Source: Neoceratodus forsteri
Lineage: Eukaryota > Chordata > Ceratodontiformes > Ceratodontidae
NCBI GenBank assembly: GCA_016271365.2
Contig: CM057454.1
Coordinates: forward strand, 699,499,501 to 699,563,500
Length of the DNA: 64,000 nt
Direction: 5' to 3'
Each line of letters opens with the position of its first letter. Position 1 is the stretch's first letter. Both the position numbers and the translations under genes were made by a program. The notes below the pieces were generated by a model. That model saw nothing but the letters and a program-made list of their open reading frames with translations. It did no database searches and was not told the DNA's origin. Shown piece by piece: positions 20,361 to 31,030 of the stretch.

Positions 20361-21400
20361 CCCTCTCCATCCTGTAGCTCTCCCCTGGGTTCCTGCATCC
20401 CAGGTTCATTATTTTGCACTTCACAGAATTGAACCTAAGTTGCCACACCTTGGACCATTTTTCCAGTCTTCTTAGGTCCCTGCTCATTTTCTCCACCCCA
20501 TCCAGAGTACCTACCCTGTTGTAGATCTTGGCATCATCTGAAAACAGGCAGACCTTTTCCTCTAGCCCTTCCACTGTACTGTATCACTAATGTAGACCTT
20601 AAACAGTACTGGCCCAAGGACTGATCCCTGAGGTAACCCATTTGTTACCCCTTCTCCCCAGGTTGGATCCCATTTACCACCACTCTCTGCCTCCTGTCCG
20701 TTAACCAATTTTTAACCCAGTTTACCACCTTGTGGCCCATGCTCAGATTACCCATCTTGTTTACCAGCCTTTTGTGTGGGACAGTGTTGAATGCCTTTCT
20801 GAAGTCAAGGTAGGTGACATCTACCGATCCCCCCGATTCACCTCCTTTGTAAACCATCTATCAGATTTGCTTGACATGATCTATCTGCTGTAAATCCATT
20901 CTGCCTTGGGTCTTGGGCACCATTGGATTCCAAGTGCCACATTATTCTTTCTTTAAGCAATACCTCCAAGATATTACTCACTGTTGATGTGAGGCTGAAT
21001 GGCCTATAGTTTCCTGCCTCCTCCCTTCTGCCGTTATTATGAAGAGGGACTACATGTGCCCTCCTCCAGTACTCTGAATGACTCTGTGAACAGGGTTGCC
21101 AAAGGTGCTATCAGCTCCCTTCATAGTTCCTTTGATATTCTTGGGTGCATGACATCTGGCCTCATTGCTTTGTCCCCCTTCAGTTTTGTGAGCTCCTCCA
21201 GAACTCTCCCCACTGTAAATGAACTGGTGTTGACCTCTCCCCCCCTGTATCTTTTGCCCAGATGTGGTCCCTCACCCTTCCCTTCTTCAGTGAATACTGA
21301 GCAGAAGTACTTATTCTGTATTTCTGCCTTATCTAGGTCTCCATCCTTACACTCCCCCGATCCCCTCTAAATCTTACAATCCCTCACCTGGTGTTCCTTC
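20300..21400 (-). pseudogene. CR1 ORF2 reverse transcriptase domain
   Basis: RT motif A reads DVTYLDFRKAFNTVPHKRLVNKM (about 20760-20825; the usual Asp of AFDTV is Asn). The next block is VVNWVKNWLTDRRQRVVVNG. The catalytic box reads CLFSDDAKIYNRV (about 20515-20555; FADD with Ala changed to Ser, both Asp kept). WSKVWQLRFNSVKCKIMNLG follows. Motifs upstream (20880-21400) are in broken frames, with a KTFYRYISERRNTR linker at about 21390-21430. Inactive. Confidence 0.85.
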
Positions 21401-22303
21401 TTTCACTGATGTACCTATAGAATGTCTTGTCCCCTCTCTTCACCATCTGTGCCAGTCTTTCCGTCTGCGCCTTCACACTCCGAACAGCCTTACCTGCATC
21501 CCTCAGACACTTTACGTACACCTGCCTGTCTTCTTCTTTTTGAGTCTCCTTATATTTCCTGAATCCCACCCTTTTGGCCATATTTTTGTCTGCCACATAT
21601 TTTGAGAACCATAGTAGATTCCTCCATCTCTTACAGTTGTTTATCACCCTATTGCTTTGGCTTGTTACCTCCCCATTGCCCCCTTTATGTTTTCCCACTG
21701 GGCCTCGACCCCTTCTCCTTCCTTCCTCCTTGCCAGTGCTTCTTTGATACACCACCCCATCTTTTTAAAGTCTGCCCTCTTGAAATGTTAGACATTTGCC
21801 TTGTATGACTAGTCTGTGTCCCTGTCTCCATGCTAAACCAGACTCTGCGGTGGTCACTGGTCCCTAGTTGACCTTCTCCATGAACTTCTGTGGTTTTGTC
21901 ACTATTTGTCAGTAATAGGTCCAGAATTGCCCTGTCCCTGGTGGGATCAAGCACTAGTTGTCTGAGTTCTGCCCCCTGTAGGGAATCCACAATGTCTCAG
22001 CTCCTGGTTGAAGCAGCTGCTGGGATGGTCCAATCCACATCTAGCATATTGAAATCATCCAGTAGCAGTACTTCACCTTTTGCTGCCATCTCATGTATTT
22101 CTTCCAGCAGCTCCCTATCCACCTTCTCCCCCTGTGCTGGAGGCATGTAGATCACATCTCTGCAGATCGCTGTGTCCTTGCCTGGCTCAAGGGTGACCCA
22201 CAGTGCCTCGGCCTCCCCCTGCCTACCTTGCACCTCTGTTGCCTTTATACCCTGTCTGACGTGCATGCCCCCCCCCTTTTTTACTCCCTCTGTCCCTCCT
22301 GAA
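21384..22303 (-). pseudogene. CR1 ORF2 endonuclease C-terminal part and linker
   Basis: APE-type endonuclease remnant. In order on the minus strand: KKGGGMHVRQGIKATEVQ, EALWVTLEPGKDT, a VIYMPPAQGEK block, LLLDDFNMLDVDW (family LLGDFN, Gly to Asp), then RQLVLDPTRDRAILDLLLTN and TSDHRRVWFSM with the catalytic SDH box kept (about 21860). A Lys/Arg-rich linker follows (21384-21755). It is split from its N-terminus by the hAT element at 22304. Confidence 0.9.
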
Positions 22304-22908
22304 TAGAGATGCAGTGAATTTAAATTCTGCTGGTGAAGTGAACAGGAAGTGGGCACTTCGCTTTTCCAATCTGCTACACAGAGTGGGCAATGCAAAGTGC
22401 TCACTCTGCCTTGTCATTACCACTTCACGTTAAGGCGGAATGGCAATGCGAAGTAAGGCGAAGTCATTGTTTTTAATGGACTTTGCATTCCTCGTTATGA
22501 TTCTAAGTGATCCACTTGGTGTTTCAGATTTGGCAGCCTCCCCACATCACATGGCTTATAGTACTGTAAGTCACATGCTCTTTAACTAGACAGGAAGAAA
22601 GTGAGTGGTACAAGCAGACACTTTTACTTTCTCCTATGCAGACAGAGAGAGAGTAGTGCGTTTTGTGACTGCTGATACTTTGAGATCAGAGCGAGGAGGA
22701 AATTTAAACTTTGATTTAGACCCAACAGCTTTTTTAAAAGCTACATTTTTTTGTCTTTCTGTACTCTTTTTTATTTAATTTGTTCTTGCTGTAAATTTTA
22801 TTTTTCTTACCTTTATGAGTAGTTAGTTGTTTGTCTGTGTGATTGTCTGTGTGTGTTGTGTGACAGTGTGAGTAGTAATTGCTCGGACTGAAGGAGCTCA
22901 GTAGGAGA

Positions 22909-23806
22909 GATGGACCAGGGTGAGGGAATGTCTGGGGTGGGGGCAGCTCTGGGAGAGCGTGGTAGTGGTAAGCATCATACCATGCGCATGTGTGGAGGGC
23001 AAGGGCACCCATTCCTGTTGGACCACTCAAAACTTGTGAGTGTCCGCCCCCAGAAGCAGGACTAGCATCGCCTCCTGTCCTGATTCTGAGACAGTTGAAC
23101 CACCATCACCACCAAATCCAGATTCTCTGGAGCAGGATGTACCTATTCCCCTGGGTCCAGGTGTGGATCCCATCTCTGTTCAGCACTGTGACCAGCCGGC
23201 TGCCAGTTCATCTGGCCATCCCCTGCCAGTGCCTGGACCTCCCCGCACCTCCATTATTTGGCAGCTTTTTTACTGTGTAGGGGGACAGCAGTGTGGTCAA
23301 GTGCCACCTATGTGAGGTGGAGGTGCGTCGTGGCCCCCGGGAGACTCACCTGGGGACTGAGGGCCAGTGCATCCATATGCTCAATCAATAGCAGTTGGAG
23401 TGGCAGGCTGCCACAGAATGGACCATGCCTGCACCTGCTGGCCATTCTGTGGCAGAGGGTGCAGCTATGCATTGTGGCATCCCTAAGAAGAGGAGGGCCA
23501 CAGCAGCACCTGCTGCTCCACCAGCACCCCAACCCCCACCACCACCACCATCATCAGCAGGTCAGCCTGTAGAATGTGTGGACCCCAGAGAACTGCATGT
23601 AACACAGGCTGACTTGGCAGCTCTCTGGAGTGCTGTTGAGGATAACAATGAGAGGGTGAGTGCTGTGGAGCAGCGGCTGGATCACATAGAGGAACATCAG
23701 TTGCAAATTATGTCCATGCTGGAACTGCTACTGGATCCCCATGGGATCCCACATTATTTTTTTTTCCTCACACCATGTGCCCCCCACACCTTCCTTTCTG
23801 TGTTAT
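22909..23806 (+). pseudogene. BED zinc finger + coiled-coil protein in the hAT element
   Basis: Candidate start ATG at 22909 (MDQGEGMSG). After a Pro/Ser-rich stretch (23040-23245) the BED finger begins with RTSIIWQLFY (about 23240), shifts frame, and continues SVVKCHLCEVEVRRG...HLGTEGQCIHMLNQ (23290-23390): the Cys pair and a His pair at BED spacing are present. Then a KKRR basic patch, a poly-Pro stretch (about 23515-23560) and a coiled coil (LWSAVEDNNERVSAVEQRLDH, about 23620-23690), stop at 23806. BED fingers are the DNA-binding heads of hAT transposases. Here no RNase-H catalytic part follows, so it may be an accessory or truncated protein. At least one frameshift and one stop (23390). 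Confidence 0.6.
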
Positions 23807-23979
23807 AAAATGTATTCTTAAACCATCCCTGACCCTTGTATGTAATTATGTCCTTTTTTTGTTGTCTTCCGTATGCATGACACTTTGTATTCTGAGCAGT
23901 GCAAGTATACTGTACTAAACTGCATGTGTGCATTCAGTCTTCTTTCAAGTCTGTGTATGTACTGCAGACACTGTCCAAC

Positions 23980-24480
23980 TCCTGACTTAAAAACAAACAT
24001 TAATGAGTACAATGGTGGGGTGGTGAAGCATGGAGAGATACTACAAAACAGGCTTACAATACATCCAAGTAACTATTAAAAAAAATTATTGTTGTGATTT
24101 GTGACATGATCGTGAATCATGATTTGTGACTGCATTTGTGACTGTGATGATGAAGAAACGTGAATGCCTACCCCCTACGGCTATACTTCCCCAATGAGCT
24201 GTAGCTTAAAACTCCCAGACTTAAAAACACGTATCAATGAGTACAATGGTGGGGTGGTGAAGCCTGGAGAGATACTATAAAACAGGCTTACAATACATCC
24301 AAGTAACTAGAAAAAAAATTAATACTGTGATTCGTAATGTGAATGATCGTGAATCGTGATTTGTGACTGCATTTGTGACCTTGATGATGAAGAACATGAT
24401 TTGTATCATGAGTGACTTGTGATGATGGTCCTGACTTAAAAACACATATTAATGAGTACAATGTTCATGCAGAATTAAGC
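23980..24480 (+). repeat. Tandem repeat inside the hAT element, about 230-bp period
   Basis: The block beginning ACTTAAAAACA and containing GAGTACAATGGTGGGGTGGT recurs at 23986, 24220 and (shortened) 24431. Between blocks lie GTGAT/GTGAC-rich stretches of the form CGTGAATCRTGATTTGTGAC. Confidence 0.85.
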
Positions 24481-25440
24481 ATCACACCTGTCCAGTACTC
24501 TGAAGGGAAGTCAAAGAAACAACTGTGACTTAAGTTGCAGATGGAGATTGGGCCCTAAAGAGATGCAAATGCACAGACAGATTAAGATTGCACTGTGCAC
24601 TGAACAGATGCAGACACAAAGGCAGGCACAACACCTAACCAGTGCTTATCATCAGAAATTCAAATCTGGAAAAGAATACCTTTGCCGGTTGGGGAGGGCA
24701 GAGGGGGGGAGGGGGGACAGTGTAATACACTGCTGCAGTAACAGTCTTTAGTACTAGTACCAGTAAAGATACCACAAAGAAGTACAAAAATCACACAGCT
24801 GCAGTGGATAGCAGCTTCACATTGCTGAAATTATTATGTGGCACAATAAAAGGTGTCTGATTTGATGACACGCATCACACACATACTCACACACACTAAG
24901 TAATGCATGCAAATGGAAAACTTCAGTAATATAACCACATATTTTAAACAAACTAAAATTATGCACTGCTGCACCACAACAATCAGCAAAAAAAATGGCA
25001 AGAAATATTGAAAATATTACTGTGTGTACATTAACACAGTTATACAAGAAAAATATCACCAAAACAGAAAGCACTGTCTTTTTCTCTAAGTTAATCTACC
25101 TACACCACAGATACACCCCTTCCTCAAAGCACACTTCCACTGTCTCTCAGTACACAGACTAAATGTTGTACATTAACTTTCAAAATCATACACAAACAAT
25201 AGACGCTCGATGATATAAGCACAGGAGGGCTTCATATAATCGATGAACTAAAGTTTCAGCAAATAAAATGACTCTAATAGGGTTTTTTAACAGCTTTTTG
25301 AAGGTTTGAATTGTAGAGAGATCTCAGAACAGATTGTCTCCTACAGCTTCCTACACACACTACCCCAGACTGAGGCTGTGCAGAACAATCTAGAGTCCAT
25401 GTGACCTGAAATCCCATGAAACACTGCAAAATTTGCCTTT
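24481..25440. other. Non-coding interior of the hAT element
   Basis: No frame of known type on either strand, and no BED, RNase-H or hAT dimerisation motif. AT-rich near 24800-25270. Confidence 0.5.
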
Positions 25441-25645
25441 GGAGCTTAAAACAAGGTGAAGTACATTGTTCAATGTACTTCACCTTAAGAATTGGTGGAG
25501 AAGTGGTTTGGGAAGGCGGAGTAACGTGAAGTCATTGTTTTCAATGGACTTCGCGTTACTCATTAATAACGTGAAGTACCGCGAATTCACCTTCACTCCA
25601 CGAATCACTCCACGGAGCGAATTGGGGCCACTTCACCCATCACTA

Positions 25646-26020
25646 CTTCTGAATAGAGTATACCCTGGTACATTTACATTCCAGTCATGATTTGTGGTGT
25701 ATCAAATCTCTGTTATTTCTGCTATGTCCATGTCTGCCTCTACTAGCAATGGCTCCTGTCCTGGGGTTTTATTTACAAGGCAGGGAGCATTTGTGACCAT
25801 GACCTTACAAATTGCGCTGCCTGTCTTCCTTCTACTCATGCATTTGCTCTCCTGCTTCATCCCCTCAACAAAGATCTCCCTTTTCTGCTGCCTTCTTTCA
25901 TCTACCTTTACCCTTATATCTGTTTCAGGTGTTACTGTCAGAATCCTGCCTTCCTGTTCCTTATTTCTGGCTTCTCTAACTTGTGGAGGGGGGATGCTAA
26001 AATCTCCCTGTTCCAATTGT
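25646..26020 (-). pseudogene. CR1 ORF2 endonuclease N-terminal part
   Basis: Minus-strand frame 26016-25702 reads VMVTNAPCLVNKTPGQEPLLVEADMDIAEITEI, the family's opening NARSLxNK and DIxxITET blocks, followed after one stop by YTTNHDWNVNVPGYTLFRR up to the hAT target site. Together with the part at 21384-22303 this is the whole APE domain, interrupted only by the transposon. Confidence 0.9.
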
Positions 26021-26049
26021 CCCCCCCCCCAGGCTAGTTTAAATGTTCA

Positions 26050-26330
26050 GTAAGGAAGCAATTAAGCCATTCATTTCAAACTGTTTTCTCCTTCCTGGAC
26101 AGATGCAGCCCATCACCAGAGTACAGAGCCACATCTTTCCAGGTGGATCCCCAGTCCCCAATGAATCCATATCCTTTCTCCCTGTACCAGCCCTACAATC
26201 ACTTTGTTGAAGCTACTGATACAGAGATTCCTAGCCTCTCACTGCCATTGACTGGAAGCACCTCTGAAAAAGTTACAGAGTCTGCTACCTCTCCTGTGTC
26301 AGCATTTTTACTCCCAGTGTCCCAGTGCTC
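26050..26330 (-). pseudogene. CR1 ORF1 (SGNH esterase) C-terminal end
   Basis: The minus strand reads an SEVLPVNGSERLGISVS-like block, GYGFIGDWGSTWKD and, near 26100-26125, SGDGLHLSRK, the Asp/His block of the esterase. It lies directly upstream of ORF2 as expected for CR1 and matches the + strand remnant at 951-1570. Confidence 0.75.
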
Positions 26331-26900
26331 TGTATTCCAACACCAGGATGCCCATCCCCAGTGTCAGATGCCCCCCCAAGTCTGTTGCTATACTAATTTG
26401 CCAACATTGGGGTGCTCAATCCCCATTTCAGCATTCTGAAATGCTCCCCCAGCACTGTGGGAAACTGGGGAGCCCACTACCAGTGTCCCGAAATGATGCT
26501 TTTTAAAACCTGTAAAAAAAGAAAACTGTCCCCACATTTTTTTTAATTCCTGTAAAAAAAGAAAGTGGTCCATCGTTGTCTCCCTATCCCTTCCCTCATT
26601 CCAACCCTCCTGCTGAGCAACCCACCACCCCACACACCCCCTTGCCCTACACTTACCACCAGAGACCATTAGCTGCCATCTTCTGTGGACCAGGACATGT
26701 CTGCACAGCCGAACCATGAACTTAAGAATCAAAGAAAGTGCCCTATAATGGCTGTCAAGGCATTTTGAACTTATGTTGATATCTTGACCATTTTATGGTA
26801 TTTGTTCACCAAATTTTCAACATGGGCTTCTTGGGACCCCATCTCATGAACACTGTCACTGTCGTTAATCGGACCTGTAAGGTGATTCCTTGGTTGCTGC
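26330..26900 (+). repeat. Composite repeat family X, copy 1
   Basis: Order of landmarks: a CCAACACCAGGATGCCCA phrase (26338), a TGGGGAGCCCACTACCAGTG-like phrase, CCTGTAAAAAAAGAAAA (twice), TCCATCGTTGTCTCCC, GGACATGTCTGCA (26692), then TTGAACTTATGTTGATATC and a TTTTCAACATGGGCTTCTTG phrase. The same order is seen at 42.2-42.7 kb and, partly, 44.8-45.4 kb. It grades into the palindromic satellite. No coding region and no terminal repeats recognised. Confidence 0.65.
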
Positions 26901-26935
26901 ACGGAATCACCTTTAGGGACTGACTAATGACAATT

Positions 26936-28492
26936 AAATGGTTTACCAGCTACCTAATCAATAGGTTACAACAAGTCAAAACCATAGGAGATTTGTTCCC
27001 ACAAAAATCCTTGTTATGAGGAGTCTCACAAGGCTCCATCCTGGCCCTATCCTCTTTGCAATATACATCAAAAATCTGGACTCTTAGCTGGGCACAGCAA
27101 ATGTGCACTTATTTGCAGATGATACTGTACTCTATACCACAAATTCATCCTTGGATTTGGCCCATGAGTACTTACAGAAAGACTTTGTCACCCTCCAATA
27201 CAACCTTCTCACTCGTTAGCTCCTCCTCAATGCCAAAAGGACTAAAGCAATGATTCTCTTACCAAAGTCTACTTCCGGATGTCCACATATCACACAGATC
27301 CAAACACTCTTAGATGAACCCCTTGAAGTAGTTGATACCTTTGAATACCTAGGGTTCTGGCTGGATAACAAGCTCAACTTTCTGTGCCACTTAAATGAAA
27401 CCTCGAAGAAACTAAGACAGCAATTAGGTTTATTCTATCACATTAAACACTTACTTACATTAGAAGCCAGAATGAGACTAGTACAAACTACATTCCTACC
27501 TATACTGGACTATGCTGACTTCCTTTATAGTCATTGCCCATCAATGATGCTAAACAAACTGGACACCCTTTACCACAGGGCTTTAAGATTTATCCTAAAT
27601 CTACCCCATGGTACACATCACTGTCGTCTATACCAGGTTTCGGGATGGACCTCACTCTCAACTAGAAGAAAAAGGAATGCTCTCCTCTGTTTTTTTAGAG
27701 CATTATCTGATAACCTTCCTGCATACATCTCGAACCTCTTCAAATGGGCTAAAGGTTCCTATGGCCTGAGACACTTCTCCATAATCTGCTTCCAGATTCC
27801 TAGAGTGAAAACTACCCTTGGCTCAGCAGCAATCAACTTGTCACTTCCATCACTTTGGAACACTACGCAAGACTCAAAATTATCCTCACTTCCAAACATT
27901 TTCACATTCAAAGCTCTATTAATGGATTATCTGATGGAATCATGCAACTGTTACAGATGCCGATGACCCCTAAGCCCTAGGTGCCACTCTCAAATCCTAC
28001 AATTAAGTATCTCATCCACTGCACATTCCTAACAACAGAAACCTAGGCCCTACAAGCCTAGTTCCCTTAATCTGAGATGGCCCTGCCTATTCTCTACCTT
28101 TTACCTATTCTGGCCTCCCTCTTGGCTGCCTACTCTTTCACCCCATTTTCTACCCTATTCCTTAATACCTCCTTATTTTTTATCATTTAGGTATGAGCTC
28201 TTACTTAGCGGAGACTATATGGGATTGTTGTCTCTTCTCATTCCAGTAAAGCTTATCATTATGTACCTTTGCATGTTAATTATGTTGACTGGTATGTATA
28301 GGCCCATATTGACCGGTACCTTCACAATGTTTTTTTGGGGGCTTTTTTGGCACTACTGTCCACTGTAATTGTAATCTTATGAAGTGTACTGTATTGTATT
28401 AATGCCCAGGACCACCTTGAAAATGAGCTTGCTCAATGGTGTTTATGCCTGGTTAAAAAAAGTGATTGATTGATTGATTGAGTGATTGATAA
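26936..28492 (+). mobile_element. L2-like LINE, 3' half, (TGAT)n tail
   Basis: RT motifs from about 26950 to 27966, then a 3'UTR with a GACCACCTTGAAAATGAGC phrase (compare CACCTGGAAATGAGCTC in the copy at 10.9 kb) and a TGATTGATTGATTGATTG tail at 28460-28492. L2-group LINEs typically end in such short tandem tails. 5'-truncated. Confidence 0.9.
26950..27966 (+). pseudogene. L2-like RT C-terminal half
   Basis: Reads IKWFTSYL and GVSQGSIL (with a stop and frameshift near 27017-27040), then the intact catalytic box FADDTVLY at about 27115, LLNAKRTK at 27225-27245, and an open 238-codon frame 27250-27966 (TFEYLGFWLDNKLNF, MRLVQTTFLPILDYADFLY, LYHRALRFILNLP, SLPSLWNTTQDSK, FKALLMDYL), the standard L2 C-terminal domain. 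This is the least damaged L2 frame in the window; both catalytic Asp residues remain. Confidence 0.9.
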
Positions 28493-28494
28493 TG

Positions 28495-29175
28495 AAATCA
28501 CAGTGCCAGTGTTCATGAGGTGGAGTCCCAAAAAATCCATGTTGAAAATTTGGTTCAGAAATACAACAAAACACCCGAGTTACATGCGGTCTTTGAAAAT
28601 TTTCTATGCATGCTCATAAGTTTGGCTGTTTTTAATATTTTCACTCCAAATTTTCAACATTGCCATTTCTTCACATCTCCTCATGAACAGTACAGCTGTA
28701 GTGTTTTGTCTCACATCCTGCCTAAAACATGTTTTCACACATGTTGCGCAGAATGGCACAGTCACTTTGTCAAATCCCCTTTTGGGCAGCATGAATGAAA
28801 TGACAGTGCCACTGTTCATGAGGTTCGATTCCAAAAAGGCCATGTTGAATGTTTGATGAAAAAATTCCTAAAAATGCCTGAGTTATGTGCATTCATTAAA
28901 TTTATTCTACACACGCTCACAACTTTGGTACTTTTCAATATTTTGCTGCCACATTTTCAACATAGTAATTTTTTCACACCACCTCTTAAGCAGTACAGCT
29001 GTCATTTTTCACATCCTGCCCAAAATGTGTTTTTACACCTGTGGCACAGAATGGCATTGCAGTTTCGCATAATTACGTTTTGCCTTGCATTTCACAATTT
29101 CTCTGTACCGGGGAACATGAGGTGGGTTAATAAGATGGTTATGCTGACAATTTGGTCACTGTTATTTCACACATA
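28495..29175. repeat. Palindromic satellite, array of about 2.5 units
   Basis: Units of about 290 bp start with AATGAAATCACAGTGCCAGT (28491) and AATGAAATGACAGTGCCACT (28794). Each unit has TGTTCATGAGGT-GG/TTC, CCAAAAA-CCATGTTGAA, then GCATGCTCATAA(G/C)TTTG and, in the opposite sense, CATTGCC, CTCATGAACAGTACAGCTG. The halves are inverted repeats of each other. Confidence 0.75.
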
Positions 29176-29295
29176 GAAGCACAGGGTCCAGAGGGCCATG
29201 CACTTCCACACCTACATACATATGTGCATCTAAGGAGGGATCAGACCCTGCGCTCCCACAGAAAAATAAGGATACTATTATACTATCTCAAAAGG
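29176..29295. repeat. CCTGCGCTCCCAC block flanking foldback copy c
   Basis: Contains GGGTCCAGAGGGCC and GGATCAGACCCTGCGCTCCC, with partial inverted pairing around AAGCACAGGGTCC and the later GACCCTGCGCTC. Comparable blocks lie at 14588-14633 and 30540-30590. Confidence 0.5.
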
Positions 29296-29683
29296 TAAGG
29301 AAATTAATTGTAAAAAATCAATTAATGCACCAGTTAGGGTTCCTATTGTAGCAATAAAAGTATGGACATTCAGTCTTAGGGTTCCCAACCTATCACCCCA
29401 TCATTCTTCATTGGCCACAACAGGTGACGGGTGATCTTGAGTCGTCGGGCCGAACTCTTACCCCATTTTCCTATACTGTACCATCTCAGCTTCCTTACAC
29501 ATGGAGTGGGATGAGAGTTAGGCCCGATGACCCCCAAGGCACACCCCAACACCTGTTGGTGTGTGGAGGGTGGCAGGGTTGGATGGGGTGGTAGAGTTGG
29601 GATCCCTAATGCCAAATTTCCATACTTTTGTCACTGTAACAGGAACTCTAACTGATGCATTAATGGGTTTTGTTTGCAAGGAA
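29296..29683. mobile_element. Foldback element type 2, copy c (abuts (TA)n)
   Basis: Left arm ATTAATGCACCAGTTAGGG then TTCCTATTGTAGCAATAAAAG and ATTCAGTCTTAGGGTTCCCA is mirrored by right arm TGGGATCCCTAATGCC, CATACTTTTGTCACTGTAAC, AACTCTAACTGATGCATTAA. The left side also shows TAAGGAAATTAATTG against the right tip TTTGTTTGCAAGG. The right tip is followed by ATATATAT. Confidence 0.8.
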
Positions 29684-29698
29684 TATATATATATATAG

Positions 29699-29734
<36 letters not shown>

Positions 29735-30163
29735 AGGTATATATATATATATATATACACACTCACATATATGGGATACATGATGGACACGAGTGGAATA
29801 TGGAAAATATTTTCACTCCTGCAGATATTTCACAAGTGTCAAAGGCATGAGTGAAATATACAGTGCTCACAAGGCAGGAGTGAACATATTTTTCATATTC
29901 CATGATGTGCACATCATGTGTCCTATTTATACAATGGGGCCTCACTGTTGCAAAATTACAATTTGCGTGGCTTGCGCTGGGTTAGCGCAGGTTTAGCGTG
30001 GCTTTGTGTGGGTTTAGCATGGGTTCTGAGGGTGTAATAAACTGTATTTATTTTAACTATGCTGACGTCATCAGGATTTATTTCACTGCAGTGAAAATAA
30101 CATGTTTTATTTCAATGGAATATGTCTCAGCCACATTGTATAAATATATATATATATATATAT
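29684..30163. repeat. (TA)n tracts enclosing a further palindrome
   Basis: TA/TG microsatellites at 29684-29757 and 30143-30164. Between them GGAATATGGAAAATATTTTC followed by ACTCCTGC (29792-29819) pairs with GCAGGAGTGAACATATTTTT then CATATTCC (29873-29901). A short repeat of GGTTTAGCGTGGC type occupies 29967-30025. All strands are free of long frames except those caused by the dinucleotides. Confidence 0.75.
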
Positions 30164-30506
30164 ATTAGAGGCAAAAACTCTGTTTAATGCATTAGTTAGG
30201 GTTGTTCCACAGCGACAAAAGTGAGGAATTCACTGTTAGGGTTGAAAACCCTCCCCGCCCCACCCCCAACCGGCATTAGGTGCGCATTGGGATCATCAGC
30301 CCTAACTCTCACCCCATGACATGTGTAAAGCAGCAGAAGTATTGAGAATGGGTGACAGTTGGGACCCACGATCCCAATGCGCACCCCAATGCTGGTTGGG
30401 GGTGGGCTGGGTCCAAGGGGGTTTTCAACCCTAACAGCGAATTTCCCCACTTTTGTCACTGTGAACAACCCTAAGTAATGCATTAAACAGAGTTTTTGCC
30501 TCTAAT
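30164..30506. mobile_element. Foldback element type 2, copy d (abuts (TA)n)
   Basis: The best palindrome of the set. ATTAGAGGCAAAAACTCTGT then TTAATGCATTA at the left is an exact inverse of the right tip (30477-30506). Pairing continues through GTTAGGGTTGAAAACCC, CCACCCCCAACC and GGTGCGCATTGGGATC, giving arms of about 150 bp around a loop near 30320-30345. (TA)n lies directly left. Confidence 0.9.
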
Positions 30507-31030
30507 TTCCTCTTTTGAGAATGATAATGAGAAATAGTGAATGTAATGCAGCTGGAGCACGGTCTTCGGCCCTGCACTCCGCTCACATGATGTGTTGTGG
30601 CATACTAACAGGGACAGCAATGCAAACAGAAATGCTAACAGTGGCAATGGTAACACAAGCAACGAATGAGAACAGAAAGGGTAACGGCCATGGTGGCGAC
30701 GGAATGGTCTGCCACGTGATGTGTTGTCACATAGTAACATGGTGCCTGCAAACAGAAATGTCAATGGGCATGGTGATGTAAAGTGAAACAGTAAGATAAA
30801 CAGTACTGTAGACAGAAATGGCAAAAATAGCAGAAACGAAGTGCAAATGAAAACGTAAAAGATAACACACATGGTGGCCTAGGATGTCAATGGTAAGTGA
30901 ACGGAATGGATCTGCAAGCAGAAAGGGCAACAGTAACAGTAATGCGCACAGGCTGGTTTTCCCCAAAACCTGCATTGAGAAAGACAGTGAGTACAAATAA
31001 TGTATGCAAAATAATGAGCATCGGCGCAGA
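30507..31030. other. Unassigned, imperfect repeats of AACAGAAATG type
   Basis: Begins near a GGCCCTGCACTCCGCTCAC block (30570). Phrases of the kind CAAACAGAAATG, GTAACA, and CACATGATGTGTTGTGGCAT / CACGTGATGTGTTGTCACAT (30582 and 30714) repeat at about 130-bp spacing. No coding region recognised. Confidence 0.5.

Larger units (their letters stand above)
22304..25645 (+). mobile_element. hAT element, 3342 bp, 8-bp TSD
   Basis: Left tip TAGAGATGCAGTGAA, right tip (reverse complement) TAGTGATGGGTGAA, flanked by CTCCTGAA (22296-22303) and CTTCTGAA (25646-25653), an 8-bp duplication with one mismatch as expected for hAT. The CR1 endonuclease frame reads WNVNVPGYTLFRR up to one side and DRGSKKGGG from the other, so the insertion point is exact. 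Both subterminal zones carry a dyad CGAAGTCATTGTTTT...AATGGACTT (about 22459 and 25525). It encodes a BED-finger protein but no catalytic RNase-H domain was found. Confidence 0.9.
19036..26330 (-). mobile_element. CR1 LINE (copy D), near full length, with two nested insertions
   Basis: Antisense CR1 running from an ORF1 esterase end (about 26330) through ORF2 endonuclease and RT to the 3' tail at 19036 (reverse of the CTTATCTGCTGACAATG-type end). Removing the hAT element (22304-25645) and the SINE-like retroposon (19556-20136) leaves about 3.4 kb, less than the usual full CR1 length, so the ORF1 5' part is missing. Stops and frameshifts are frequent. Confidence 0.9.
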
